Both the position numbers and the translations under genes were made by a program. The notes beneath the pieces were generated by a model. It had not been told where the DNA came from and ran no database searches. It was given only the letters and a program-made list of their open reading frames with translations. Below, piece after piece: positions 34,434-42,924 of a stretch of DNA of 64,000 bases. Source of the stretch: Pseudomonadota bacterium. GTDB lineage: Bacteria > Pseudomonadota > Alphaproteobacteria > Rhizobiales > Hyphomicrobiaceae. Position 1 is the first letter of the stretch. The number at the start of each line of letters is the position of its first letter. The stretch lies in assembly GCA_018242295.1 (NCBI GenBank), contig JAFECE010000009.1:124001-188000 (forward strand). Reading direction: 5' to 3'.

Positions 34434-35822
34434 ATGTCTTCCTGGGTGCCTTGGCTGGCAGAAGGTGAGCAGCTCAAATACCGTGGCATCGTAGAAGCCA
34501 TCGAGCTCGACTTGCGGGCTGGACGGATCCAGCCCGGTGACCGCCTGCCGCCCCAGCGAATGATTGCGGAACTCCTCGGCGTCGATCTGACGACGGTGAC
34601 CCGGGCGTTCAACGAAGCAAGGCGGCGGGGCCTCGTCGAGGCCAATGCCGGGCGTGGCACCTTCGTTCGCCGGCGCACGGATGACGGCCGCTTCCTTGGC
34701 GCCCCGGCGGCACCGGCCGTTGATCTCAGCATGAACATTCCGCCGCAACCGGCGGCCGCCAACCTGAAGCGCCTCATCCCCGAAACCATCGCCACGCTCC
34801 TCGCTGAGGAGAACGGCATGCTGAACCTTCATTATCAGGAGAGCACGGGGAGCGAGTCCGATCGTGCCGCCGCAGCGGTATGGCTTGAGCGGCGCATCGC
34901 CGACGTCAAGCCGGCATCGATCGTTTTGGCCAACGGTGCGCAAAGCGCGCTCTTTGCGATCTGCGAATGCCTCGCCGCTCCCGGCGACACCATCGCCGCC
35001 GGTTTCGTCACCTATCCCGGCCTGAAGGCGGTCGCGCAGCAGCGCGAATTGAAGCTTCGGCCACTGGCGATGGATGCGCAGGGCATCATCCCGGAAGCGT
35101 TCGAAGCCTGCTGCGTGACGGACGCCCCAAAGCTTCTCTATGTCATACCCGCGATCGACAATCCGACGACGGCGACGCTATCCGAAGACCGCCGGCATGA
35201 AATCGCGGCGATCGCGCAGAAGTACGATGTCGCGATTATAGAAGATGATCCTTATTCGGTTCTGCAAACCGATCCGCTCCTCGCCATTGCGGCTATGGCT
35301 CCAGAGATCACGTGGCACATCGCAACGTTGTCGAAATGCGCAACGCCCGCCCTGCGGATCGCCTATGTCGTCGCGCCGGATTCGGCACGGGCAGCACGGC
35401 TCGCGGCCGTCATCAGGGCCATCAATCTCATGGTGCCTCCAATCAATGCAGCTTTGGCTTCGCGCTGGATCGCGACGGGTATCCTCGATGATATTGCGAT
35501 CGCCATCCGTGATGAGAATATCGCGCGCCAGAAGATCGCGAAGGCGGCGCTGGGCGACGCTCAGATCGCGGCGGATAAATGTGGTTCGCACCTCTGGATG
35601 CGCATGCCTCCGCATTGGCGCGCGACAGATTTTGTACAGCACGCAGGCCGCTCGGGCATCTCGGTCGTCCCGGCATCCGTGTTTGCCATTGGCACGGCCG
35701 AGCCCGAAGCACTGAGGCTCTCGCTCGGGGTCGCGCCTGACCGGGACGCGCTTGTCGGTGCATTAAAGCAGCTTGCGTATCTGCTTTCGCAGCCCTCCGG
35801 CGCCGCGAAGGCCATCGTCTGA
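34434..35822 (+). CDS. MocR/PdxR-type GntR regulator with aminotransferase-like domain
   Basis: An N-terminal GntR winged helix (YRGIVEAIELDLRAGRIQPG, LPPQRMIAELLGVDLTTVTRAFNEARRRGLVEANAGRGTFV in parts) is linked to a fold-type I aminotransferase-like domain. That domain has the PLP-lysine segment TLSKCATPALRIAYVV and the IEDDPYSVL aspartate. MocR regulators sense PLP or PLP-amino-acid adducts and control vitamin B6, GABA, taurine or other amine metabolism. Starts at 34401, 34413, 34422 and 34434 are possible; 34434 gives the family-like MSSWVPWLAEGEQLKYR and follows AAGGAG (34416-34421) by 12 bases. The palindrome at 34383-34410 suggests self-control. Its other target, judging by sites, is DUF983; mod genes downstream have their own promoter. 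Confidence 0.88.
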   Translation: MSSWVPWLAEGEQLKYRGIVEAIELDLRAGRIQPGDRLPPQRMIAELLGVDLTTVTRAFNEARRRGLVEANAGRGTFVRRRTDDGRFLGAPAAPAVDLSMNIPPQPAAANLKRLIPETIATLLAEENGMLNLHYQESTGSESDRAAAAVWLERRIADVKPASIVLANGAQSALFAICECLAAPGDTIAAGFVTYPGLKAVAQQRELKLRPLAMDAQGIIPEAFEACCVTDAPKLLYVIPAIDNPTTATLSEDRRHEIAAIAQKYDVAIIEDDPYSVLQTDPLLAIAAMAPEITWHIATLSKCATPALRIAYVVAPDSARAARLAAVIRAINLMVPPINAALASRWIATGILDDIAIAIRDENIARQKIAKAALGDAQIAADKCGSHLWMRMPPHWRATDFVQHAGRSGISVVPASVFAIGTAEPEALRLSLGVAPDRDALVGALKQLAYLLSQPSGAAKAIV

Positions 35823-35906
35823 CCACCGCCTCTTGCGGCCGGTTCACGCATCCCGTTGGCAATCCCATATGGCCGGCCAATGGCCGGTTTGCAATCGCCC
35901 GGAAGC

Positions 35907-35930
35907 CAGATATCTTTGCAGCTATATCGC
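35907..35930. promoter_or_regulatory. Candidate Mo-box (ModE site) upstream of modA
   Basis: GATAT at 35909-35913 and ATATC at 35924-35928 form an interrupted palindrome with CGATATAG on the reverse strand, close to ModE half-sites of the CGnTATAT type. It lies about 25 bases before the modA start, where a ModE-molybdate repressor would act, and modE itself closes the operon. The left arm is a poorer match. Confidence 0.5.
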
Positions 35931-35954
35931 AACTGGCAAAGGGAACTGTCCGCA

Positions 35955-36761
35955 ATGCAGGCAGCGTTCAATTTTTCGCGTCTATCGCTCAAGATCGCTC
36001 TGGCCGGCATGATGCTGGTCTCGGCACTTTTCGTCGAGGCTCAAGCCCAAAAGACGGACACGACCACGCTCACCATCTTTGCGGCGGCGAGCCTCAAGAA
36101 CGCATTGGATGGTGCTGCGGCGGCATACGAGAAGAGCACCGGCAGCAAGGTCGTCATCTCCTACGCCGGATCGTCAGCGCTCGCGAAACAGATCGAGCAG
36201 GCCGCACCGGCCGATATATTTGTCTCCGCTGACCTCGATTGGATGGATTACGTTCAGAAGGCGAAGCTCATCAAGGATGACTCGCGCTTCAATCTGCTGG
36301 GCAACCGCCTCGTTCTGATCGCGCCCAAGGCGAGCACCGTTTCGCTCAAGATCGGTACGGATTTTCCGCTAGCGGCGGCGCTCGGCGATGGCCATCTTGC
36401 GATGGCGAACGTAAAGTCGGTTCCGGCAGGAAAGTATGGCTCGGCAGCCTTGGAGAAGCTCGGCGTTTGGAAAGCCGTCGAGCCAAAGGTCGCTCAAGCG
36501 GACAACGTCCGTGCCGCGCTCGCGCTTGTCGCGCAGGGCGAAGCGCCGCTCGGAATTGTTTACGAAACAGATGCGGCGGCGGAGCCCAAAGTTAAGATTG
36601 TCGACGTCTTCCCAGAAGACACGCACCCGCCGATCATCTATCCAATCGCGATTATCGACGCGACCAAGAATGGTGACGCCGCCAAAGCTTTCATCGGCTA
36701 TTTGAAATCACCCGAGGCCCAGTCGTTCTTTACGAAGCAAGGGTTCACGATCCTCAAATAG
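35955..36761 (+). CDS. modA: Molybdate ABC transporter, periplasmic binding protein
   Basis: From ATG 35955 the 268-residue protein has a Sec signal peptide (LKIALAGMMLVSALFVEAQA) and ModA features: TLTIFAAASLKNALDGAAAAYE, YAGSSALAKQIEQAAPADIFVSAD, VPAGKYGSAALEKLG and a C-terminal YLKSPEAQSFFTKQGF. It binds molybdate or tungstate in the periplasm. The N-terminus I chose excludes an open upstream stretch that overlaps the Mo-box. It leads the modABC operon. Confidence 0.93.
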   Translation: MQAAFNFSRLSLKIALAGMMLVSALFVEAQAQKTDTTTLTIFAAASLKNALDGAAAAYEKSTGSKVVISYAGSSALAKQIEQAAPADIFVSADLDWMDYVQKAKLIKDDSRFNLLGNRLVLIAPKASTVSLKIGTDFPLAAALGDGHLAMANVKSVPAGKYGSAALEKLGVWKAVEPKVAQADNVRAALALVAQGEAPLGIVYETDAAAEPKVKIVDVFPEDTHPPIIYPIAIIDATKNGDAAKAFIGYLKSPEAQSFFTKQGFTILK

Positions 36762-36804
36762 CAAACGGTTCGAGCGACGGAGCGGCGAACGGAAAGGCAC
36801 ACCC

Positions 36805-37503
36805 GTGTTTGGATTTTCACCTGACGAGTGGAAGGCGATTGAGCTGAGTATGCGGGTCGCCACCGTCGGGACGCTGGTCGGCCTGCCGGTCGCGCTTCTC
36901 GCCGCCTATGCGCTGGCGCGCTGGCGCTTTCCGGGCAAGATCATCGTCGACGGCTTCCTGCATCTGCCACTCGTTCTGCCGCCCGTCGTGACGGGGTACT
37001 TTCTGTTGCTGACATTCGGGCGGCAGGGCTTCCTCGGAAAGGAAATCTACGATCTCTTCGGCATCACGTTTGCCTTCCGATGGACGGGCGCCGCGCTCGC
37101 TTGCGGCGTCATGGGCTTTCCATTGATGCTGCGCGCCATCCGTCTCTCGTTCGAAGCCATAGACCGCAGGCTCGAGAAGGCCGCGGGTACTCTCGGCGCC
37201 AACCCCTACTGGACATTCTTTCTGGTGACGTTGCCGCTGGCGCTTCCTGGTATCCTCGTCGGCGTCATCCTATGCTTTGCCAAGGCGCTCGGCGAGTTCG
37301 GCGCAACGATCACGTTCGTTTCGAATATCCCGGGTGAAACTCAGACCATTCCTTCGGCGATCTATACCTTCACACAAGTTCCGGGCGGCGAATCTCAGGC
37401 GCTTCGGCTATCGTTGATATCGATCGCCATCGCAATGGTGGCGCTCATCGTGTCGGAAGTATTGAACCGCCGCATCCAAAAGCGGATCGCCGTATTCGAA
37501 TGA
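36805..37503 (+). CDS. modB: Molybdate ABC transporter, permease
   Basis: GTG 36805 preceded by GGAAAGG starts a 232-residue membrane protein with five or six helices and the inner-membrane-component motif EKAAGTLGANPYWTFFLVTLPLALPGI (EAA loop). FGATITFVSNIPGETQTIPSAIY is the ModB signature. It forms the homodimeric channel energised by ModC. Its stop overlaps the modC ATG by four bases (ATGA). Confidence 0.93.
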   Translation: MFGFSPDEWKAIELSMRVATVGTLVGLPVALLAAYALARWRFPGKIIVDGFLHLPLVLPPVVTGYFLLLTFGRQGFLGKEIYDLFGITFAFRWTGAALACGVMGFPLMLRAIRLSFEAIDRRLEKAAGTLGANPYWTFFLVTLPLALPGILVGVILCFAKALGEFGATITFVSNIPGETQTIPSAIYTFTQVPGGESQALRLSLISIAIAMVALIVSEVLNRRIQKRIAVFE

Positions 37504-38186
37504 AAGGCTTGAAACCACTTCTGAGCGTCCGGACTTTGCAGAAGCGTCCGGACTTCACGCTCGATGTTGCCTTCGAAAGCGATAGCGCGCTCACGGCTTT
37601 GTTCGGTCCGTCAGGATCGGGGAAGTCGACCATCCTCAACATGATTGCAGGCATTCTGCGCCCCGATAGCGGCCGTATCGTCGTCGCTGGTAACGTGCTG
37701 ACCGACACGGACGCGCGGATCTTCATCCCCCCGCATAAACGCCGCGTCGGCTTCGTCTTTCAGGACGCGCAACTCTTTCCGCATCTGACCGTGCAGCAGA
37801 ACATCAAGTTTGGGCAATGGTTCAATCGCGGCGAAAAACATGCGTTGCCGCTGGATGCGATCGTCGACGTTCTCGGCATCGGAGCACTGCTGAAGCGGCG
37901 CCCCGCCACACTCTCGGGCGGCGAAAGGCATCGCGTTGCCCTGGCGCGGGCGCTCCTGTCCTCGCCGCACATTCTGTTGATGGACGAGCCGCTCGCAGCC
38001 CTCGATGACGCGCGCCGTAGCGAGATCATGGGTTTGATCGAGCGAGTCCGGGACGAGTTTTCCGTCCCGATCGTCTACGTCACCCATCGCGTCGATGAAG
38101 TGCGCCGCCTTGCATCGCGCGTCGTACGGATCAACGCCGGGCACGTCGTCGCCGTCGGAGACACCACCGAAGTGCTGAGCCCATAG
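37500..38186 (+). CDS. modC: Molybdate ABC transporter, ATPase without the C-terminal TOBE domain
   Basis: The 228-residue ATPase has Walker A GPSGSGKST, Q-loop FVFQDAQLFPHLTV (typical of ModC), signature LSGGERHR, Walker B ILLMDEPLAALD and switch VTHRVDEV. It stops right after the nucleotide-binding domain at GDTTEVLSP, whereas most ModC proteins are about 350 residues and end in a TOBE/Mop domain that binds molybdate and trans-inhibits transport. The stop lies seven bases from the convergent modE, so truncation by a sequencing error is possible but nothing downstream encodes the missing domain. Confidence 0.9.
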   Translation: MKGLKPLLSVRTLQKRPDFTLDVAFESDSALTALFGPSGSGKSTILNMIAGILRPDSGRIVVAGNVLTDTDARIFIPPHKRRVGFVFQDAQLFPHLTVQQNIKFGQWFNRGEKHALPLDAIVDVLGIGALLKRRPATLSGGERHRVALARALLSSPHILLMDEPLAALDDARRSEIMGLIERVRDEFSVPIVYVTHRVDEVRRLASRVVRINAGHVVAVGDTTEVLSP

Positions 38187-38193
38187 CCCGCGT

Positions 38194-38586
38194 TCATGCG
38201 CGCGCCGATTGCGGCGGCTTCTTCGCAGGCTTCGGACTGTTCTTCTCGTCCTGCGCAAGGTGCTTTTCGATCGACGCCAGCGGCTTGGCGAAGGTGCTGA
38301 GTGCCTTCGCCTCCATGTCGCGATACTGCCGGACGAGATCGGCACCGAACGGCGTCAGCTTTGCAGCGCCTCCACCGCGGCCTCCATGCTGGCGTTCGAT
38401 GAGCGGATCGACGAACAGTGCGCTGAACTCATCCATCAAATACCAGGCGCGCTTGTACGACATGCCCATGGCCTTTGCCGCCTGCGCAATCGAACCGTGC
38501 TGACCGATCAACTCGAGAAGTTGAATGCGACCGTGTCCGATGTAGCGATCGCCATCAAAGTCGATGCGGATCTTTATGACAGTCAT
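38194..38586 (-). CDS. modE: ModE-type molybdate regulator, DNA-binding domain only
   Basis: The 130-residue protein is the winged-helix half of ModE: IRIDFDGDRYIGHGRIQLLE, then IGQHGSIAQAAKAMGMSYKRAWYLMDEF and the RGGGGAKLTPFG-like wing (QHGGRGGGAAKLTPFGADLV). It ends in a Lys/Pro tail (KNSPKPAKKPPQSARA) and has no TOBE molybdate-binding domains. Such single-domain ModE proteins are known, and either sense molybdate through another protein or act constitutively. It is convergent with modC and probably binds the box at 35907-35930. Confidence 0.87.
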   Translation of the reverse strand: MTVIKIRIDFDGDRYIGHGRIQLLELIGQHGSIAQAAKAMGMSYKRAWYLMDEFSALFVDPLIERQHGGRGGGAAKLTPFGADLVRQYRDMEAKALSTFAKPLASIEKHLAQDEKNSPKPAKKPPQSARA

Positions 38587-38938
38587 TTGCTTCCGCTCCG
38601 CCTTTCAAAAGCCCATCCCGGCGGCCACCCGCAGGACTCCGCCACCGGCAAGTCCCATTGGTTCATCGCCATACTGGGCAAGTCCTAAACCAAAACCAAT
38701 CGTGACCGCCAACCAATATGCTGAGTCCCTTCGCAAATTGCGGCCGAAAATATGGCGCTTGAGGTCTGCGCTGCCGAAACCCCAAGCAATCGACTCCTCA
38801 GGCGAACAGATCGATGAGGCGTCCCTGGCGCAAGGTCAACTCCTGAACTAACATCAACAACGTATACGCGGTGATGGGGCGCGAGGGGTGAAACTCATGG
38901 CCTCAGCCTTGGCGTGGCAATCGGAGGAGTGAGCACAC
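38587..38938. other. Promoter region between modE and ydcS (352 bases)
   Basis: This divergent gap separates modE (leftward) from ydcS (rightward). It must hold both promoters. I see no palindrome of note, no sigma-54 -24/-12 pair, no riboswitch-like element and no gene. A strong GGAGGAG Shine-Dalgarno for ydcS sits at about 38922-38928. Confidence 0.35.
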
Positions 38939-40093
38939 ATGATGCCCAGCCGGAAGATACTTGCTATATCCGGAGCGTTTCTTTTGCTTGGCGGTTTTGC
39001 CGTTTCTGGCGATCCGCTCAAATCCGTCGGCGAAGGAGAAGGTCAGCTCGATATCGTCGCTTGGCCCGGCTACGTCGAAAGGGGCGAGTCCGACAAGAAT
39101 TACGACTGGGTGACTGGCTTCGAAAAGGAAACGGGCTGCAAGGTCACCGTCAAGACGGCGGCTACCTCGGACGAAATGGTAACGCTGATGAATCAGGGCG
39201 GCTTCGACCTAGTTACGGCGTCGGGTGATGCCTCCTTGCGCCTCGTCGCGGGCAAGAAAGTCCAGCCGATCAACATCGACCTGGTGCCGAGCTGGAAGAC
39301 GCTCGATCCGCGGCTTCAGAACGCGCCATGGCACACCGTCGATGGCGTTCATTACGGCGTTCCCTATCAGTGGGGACCGAACGTGCTTGCCTACAACACC
39401 AACGTTTTCAAGGAAGCGCCGAAGAGCTGGGCCGTGGTATTCGAGGAGCAAAGCCTTCCCGACGGCAAGAGCAACAAAGGCCGTGTGCAGGCCTATGACG
39501 GTCCGATCTATATCGCTGACGCTGCGCTTTACCTCAGCAAGAAGAAGCCCGAGCTCGGCATCAAGAATCCTTACGAGCTGAACAAGGCGCAGTACGATGC
39601 GGCCATCGCGCTGCTTCAGGCGCAGCGCGCCCTGATCGGCCGCTACTGGCATGATGCAACGGTGCAGGTCGATGACTTCAAGAACGAAGGCGTCGTTGCT
39701 TCGTCGTCGTGGCCCTATCAGGTGAACCTGTTGCAGGGTGACAAAAAGCCGGTCGGATCGACGATCCCGGAAGAGGGTGCGACGGGCTGGGCCGATACGA
39801 CGATGATGCACGTCGACGCCAAGCATCCGAACTGCGCGTACAAGTGGCTCGAGCATTCCTTGAACCCAAAGCTTCAGGGCGATCTGGCCTCGTGGTTCGG
39901 TTCGGTGCCGACGGTCCCCGCCGCCTGTAAGGGCAACGCGCTATTGACGGACAGCGGCTGCGCCACGAACGGCTCGGAAAACTTCGACAAGATCTGGTTC
40001 TGGCGCACGCCGACGGCGAAGTGCGAGAAGGAAAGCTCTTGCGTGCCCTACTCGCAATGGGCGAAAGATTATATCGCCATTCTCGGTAAGTAA
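38939..40093 (+). CDS. ydcS: Polyamine-type ABC transporter binding protein (YdcS orthologue)
   Basis: The 384-residue protein has a Sec signal peptide (ILAISGAFLLLGGFAVSG) and matches E. coli YdcS over its whole length: DIVAWPGYVERGESDKNYDW, FEKETGCKVTVKTAATSDEM, FDLVTASGDASLRL, VPYQWGPNVLAYNT, KGRVQAYDGPIYIADAALYL, GWADTTMMHVDAKHPNCAYKW. YdcS belongs to the spermidine/putrescine-binding family. It is followed by ydcTUV and patD, the same order as in E. coli, where the cluster serves putrescine and GABA metabolism. The actual ligand here may be another amine. Confidence 0.9.
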   Translation: MMPSRKILAISGAFLLLGGFAVSGDPLKSVGEGEGQLDIVAWPGYVERGESDKNYDWVTGFEKETGCKVTVKTAATSDEMVTLMNQGGFDLVTASGDASLRLVAGKKVQPINIDLVPSWKTLDPRLQNAPWHTVDGVHYGVPYQWGPNVLAYNTNVFKEAPKSWAVVFEEQSLPDGKSNKGRVQAYDGPIYIADAALYLSKKKPELGIKNPYELNKAQYDAAIALLQAQRALIGRYWHDATVQVDDFKNEGVVASSSWPYQVNLLQGDKKPVGSTIPEEGATGWADTTMMHVDAKHPNCAYKWLEHSLNPKLQGDLASWFGSVPTVPAACKGNALLTDSGCATNGSENFDKIWFWRTPTAKCEKESSCVPYSQWAKDYIAILGK

Positions 40094-40102
40094 TCGACTT
40101 TC

Positions 40103-40132
40103 CCTGCGGTCGGTCATCCGGCCGGCCGCAGG
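40103..40132 (+). other. Intercistronic stem-loop between ydcS and ydcT
   Basis: CCTGCGGTCGG at 40103-40113 pairs with 40122-40132 (one G-U pair), with an eight-base loop. It has no U tract. Placed just after the binding-protein gene, it would stabilise the ydcS transcript or partly terminate before the membrane-component genes, as in other binding-protein operons. The second importer in the window has a similar hairpin in the same position. Confidence 0.6.
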
Positions 40133-40138
40133 CATCCG

Positions 40139-41158
40139 ATGAGTTTCATGTCTCCAGCAGTTCGCTTTCAAAACGTATCGCGTCGCTTCGGTTCCGTGCG
40201 CGCCGTCGACGGCGTGTCTCTCGACATTGAGCCGGGAGAATTCTTCGCCCTTCTCGGCCCATCCGGCTCAGGCAAGACGACTTGCCTTCGTCTCATCGCC
40301 GGCTTCGAGCAGCCCGATGAGGGCCACATCGAAATTTTCGGCGAACGCGCCGACGGCGTCCCGCCCTATAGACGCAACGTCAACACCGTATTTCAGGACT
40401 ATGCGCTCTTCCCGCACATGACGGTCGGCGAAAACGTCGCCTACGGTCTGATGATCAAGGGCGTCGGAAGGGCGGAACGGGAAGCGAAGGCGAAAGACGC
40501 CCTCGCGATGGTCAAGCTCGCGGGCTACGAGGTCCGCCGCACCGCGCAACTTTCGGGCGGCCAGCGCCAGCGCGTGGCGCTTGCCCGCGCGTTGGTCAAC
40601 GGACCGAAAGTCCTCCTCCTCGACGAGCCGCTTGGCGCGCTCGACTTAAAGCTGCGCGAACAGATGCAGGAGGAATTGAAGACGCTTCAAACCAGCCTCG
40701 GCATCACCTTTGTCTTCGTGACGCACGATCAGGGCGAAGCGCTGTCGATGGCCAACCGCGTCGCGATTTTTAACGAAGGAAAAATCGTTCAGGTCGGCAC
40801 ACCTTCCAGCGTTTACGAACGCCCAACCTCGCGCTTCGTCGCTGATTTCGTCGGCTCGTCGAACGTGCTGCCGCCGGAGTTCGCGGCCGCCCACGGCGGC
40901 CACGCCATGTGGACGAGCCTGCGGCCCGAAAAAATCCAGGTCTCGTCCAAGAACAACCTGGTCCCGGCTGCATGCGCCCACGCGACCGGAACAGTTACAG
41001 CAATCAGCTATCAAGGCGCCGTGACACGCATCACGGTTGCGACTGGAAAGCAGGCGTTGATAGCGTCAACGCCGGCAGGAACGGACGTGCGCAAGGGTGA
41101 CAGCGTCACTCTCATCTGGCCGAAATTCGCGATGGTGGCGATGGGAGAGGACGCGTGA
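40139..41158 (+). CDS. ydcT: Polyamine-type ABC transporter ATPase (YdcT orthologue)
   Basis: The 339-residue ATPase has Walker A GPSGSGKTT, Q-loop VFQDYALFPHMTV, signature LSGGQRQR, Walker B LLLLDEPLGALD and switch VTHDQGEAL, followed by a TOBE-type C-terminal domain (SLRPEKIQV ... VTRITVATG). It is PotA-like. Its TGA overlaps the GTG start of ydcU (GTGA). Confidence 0.92.
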   Translation: MSFMSPAVRFQNVSRRFGSVRAVDGVSLDIEPGEFFALLGPSGSGKTTCLRLIAGFEQPDEGHIEIFGERADGVPPYRRNVNTVFQDYALFPHMTVGENVAYGLMIKGVGRAEREAKAKDALAMVKLAGYEVRRTAQLSGGQRQRVALARALVNGPKVLLLDEPLGALDLKLREQMQEELKTLQTSLGITFVFVTHDQGEALSMANRVAIFNEGKIVQVGTPSSVYERPTSRFVADFVGSSNVLPPEFAAAHGGHAMWTSLRPEKIQVSSKNNLVPAACAHATGTVTAISYQGAVTRITVATGKQALIASTPAGTDVRKGDSVTLIWPKFAMVAMGEDA

Positions 41159-42093
41159 CCACCGTCGTTGCAGAAAGACAGAGAGGGATAGGCAACGCGA
41201 TCTCGGACGTCTTCTTCGTGCGCCCGCAACTTCTGACATTCCTCTTGTTGACGCCGCCGCTGCTCTGGATCGGCGTCGTCTATATCGGCTCGCTCTTCGC
41301 ACTGTTGCTGCAAAGCTTTTACTCGCTCGACGACTTCTCAGGCCTGGTCGTCCACGAATTCACGCTGTCGACGTACAAGCAGCTGCTCGAAGCGTCGAAT
41401 GCACAAATCATCCTGCGCACCGTCACCATGGCGGCGCTCGTCACCGTCACAAGCGCGATCATCGCGTTCCCGATCGCCTACTACGCGGCGCGATACGCAC
41501 GCGGCTGGAGCAAGGCGCTTTTCTATCTCGCGGTGATGATGCCGCTCTGGTCGAGCTATCTGGTGAAAGTTTATGCCTGGAAGCTGATCCTCGCCAAGGA
41601 GGGGATCATCACCTGGTTCGCAAACGTGCTGCATCTCCGGTGGCTGCTCGACGGCATTCTGGCGTTGCCCGTTGTCGGCGGCCCGTCGCTTTCGTTCAGC
41701 TATCTCGGCACCTTCCTCGTCTTCGTCTACATCTGGCTGCCGTACATGATCCTGCCGACGCAGGCGGCACTCGAGCGCGTTCCCGTAAACTTCATCGAGG
41801 CGTCCGCCGATCTAGGCGCCGATCCTCGCCAGACCTTCCGGACCGTAATTTTCCCGCTCGCGCTTCCCGGCATCGTTGCCGGATCGATCTTCACGTTTTC
41901 ATTGACGCTCGGCGACTACATCATCCCGCAGATCGTCGGCAATTCCCGCCTCATGATCGGGCAGGCCGTCTACACGCTGCAGGGGACCGCCGGCAACATT
42001 CCGCTCGCGGCGGCCTTCACAGTCGTCCCGATGCTGATCATGGCAGCTTATCTCTGGATGGCGAAACGCATGGGGGCTTTTGATGTCCTCTAA
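41155..42093 (+). CDS. ydcU: Polyamine-type ABC transporter permease (YdcU orthologue)
   Basis: The 312-residue membrane protein has six predicted helices, a first helix after [20 protein letters not shown] and the EAA-type loop [26 protein letters not shown]. It is PotB-like and pairs with YdcV to form the channel. The start GTG 41155 is coupled to ydcT; its end overlaps ydcV by 11 bases. Confidence 0.92.
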   Translation: MTTVVAERQRGIGNAISDVFFVRPQLLTFLLLTPPLLWIGVVYIGSLFALLLQSFYSLDDFSGLVVHEFTLSTYKQLLEASNAQIILRTVTMAALVTVTSAIIAFPIAYYAARYARGWSKALFYLAVMMPLWSSYLVKVYAWKLILAKEGIITWFANVLHLRWLLDGILALPVVGGPSLSFSYLGTFLVFVYIWLPYMILPTQAALERVPVNFIEASADLGADPRQTFRTVIFPLALPGIVAGSIFTFSLTLGDYIIPQIVGNSRLMIGQAVYTLQGTAGNIPLAAAFTVVPMLIMAAYLWMAKRMGAFDVL

Positions 42094-42901
42094 CGCCAAC
42101 CGCTCGACGCCGCTTGGGCTTCGGATCGCCGCGACCGCCGGATTGCTATTCCTTCATCTGCCGCTGGCGCTGATCTTTCTTTACGCATTCACGACGGAGG
42201 AAAAGAGCTTCGAGTTTCCGCCGCCTGGGCTCACAACAAAGTGGTTCGAAACCGCGTGGACAGCGCGGCCGGATATCTGGCCGCCGCTCTATCTGTCTCT
42301 GCAGGTCGCGGCCATTGCGACGGTGCTTGCTCTGATATTCGGAACGCTGGCGGCCGCCGCCCTTTCGCGAACGCGCTTCTTCGGCCGGGAATCGATCTCG
42401 CTGCTTTTCGTTCTCCCGATTGCGCTACCCGGCATCATCACCGGCATCGCGCTCCGCTCCGCCTTCGACATCATGAGCATACCGTTCTCGGTCTGGACGA
42501 TTATCCTCGGCCACGCCACGTTCTGTATCGTCGTCGTCTATAACAACGCGGTGGCGCGATTTCGCCGGCTGAACGGCAATCTCGTCGAGGCGTCTATGGA
42601 CCTTGGCGCCAACGCCTTTCAGACGTTCCGTCACGTCATCCTTCCGCAAATCGGTACGGCGCTTCTCGCGGGCGGCATGCTGGCGTTCGCGCTCTCATTC
42701 GACGAGGTGATCGTCACGACGTTTACAGCCGGACAACAAACGACGCTGCCGATCTGGATGCTGGGCGAACTCATCCGGCCGCGGCAGAGGCCGGTGACGA
42801 ACGTCGTCGCCGTCTTCGTATTCGTCGTAACGCTTTTGCCGATACTCGCAGCCTACTACCTGACGCGAGAAGGCGAACAGACGGGTGGCTCTTCGAAATA
42901 A
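42083..42901 (+). CDS. ydcV: Polyamine-type ABC transporter permease (YdcV orthologue)
   Basis: The 272-residue PotC-like protein has six helices, [19 protein letters not shown] near the start and the EAA loop [26 protein letters not shown] 42083 lies inside the end of ydcU. It is the second half of the permease heterodimer, followed 23 bases later by patD. Confidence 0.92.
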   Translation: MSSNANRSTPLGLRIAATAGLLFLHLPLALIFLYAFTTEEKSFEFPPPGLTTKWFETAWTARPDIWPPLYLSLQVAAIATVLALIFGTLAAAALSRTRFFGRESISLLFVLPIALPGIITGIALRSAFDIMSIPFSVWTIILGHATFCIVVVYNNAVARFRRLNGNLVEASMDLGANAFQTFRHVILPQIGTALLAGGMLAFALSFDEVIVTTFTAGQQTTLPIWMLGELIRPRQRPVTNVVAVFVFVVTLLPILAAYYLTREGEQTGGSSK

Positions 42902-42924
42902 CGGACTTGAGACTGGAGGATAAG

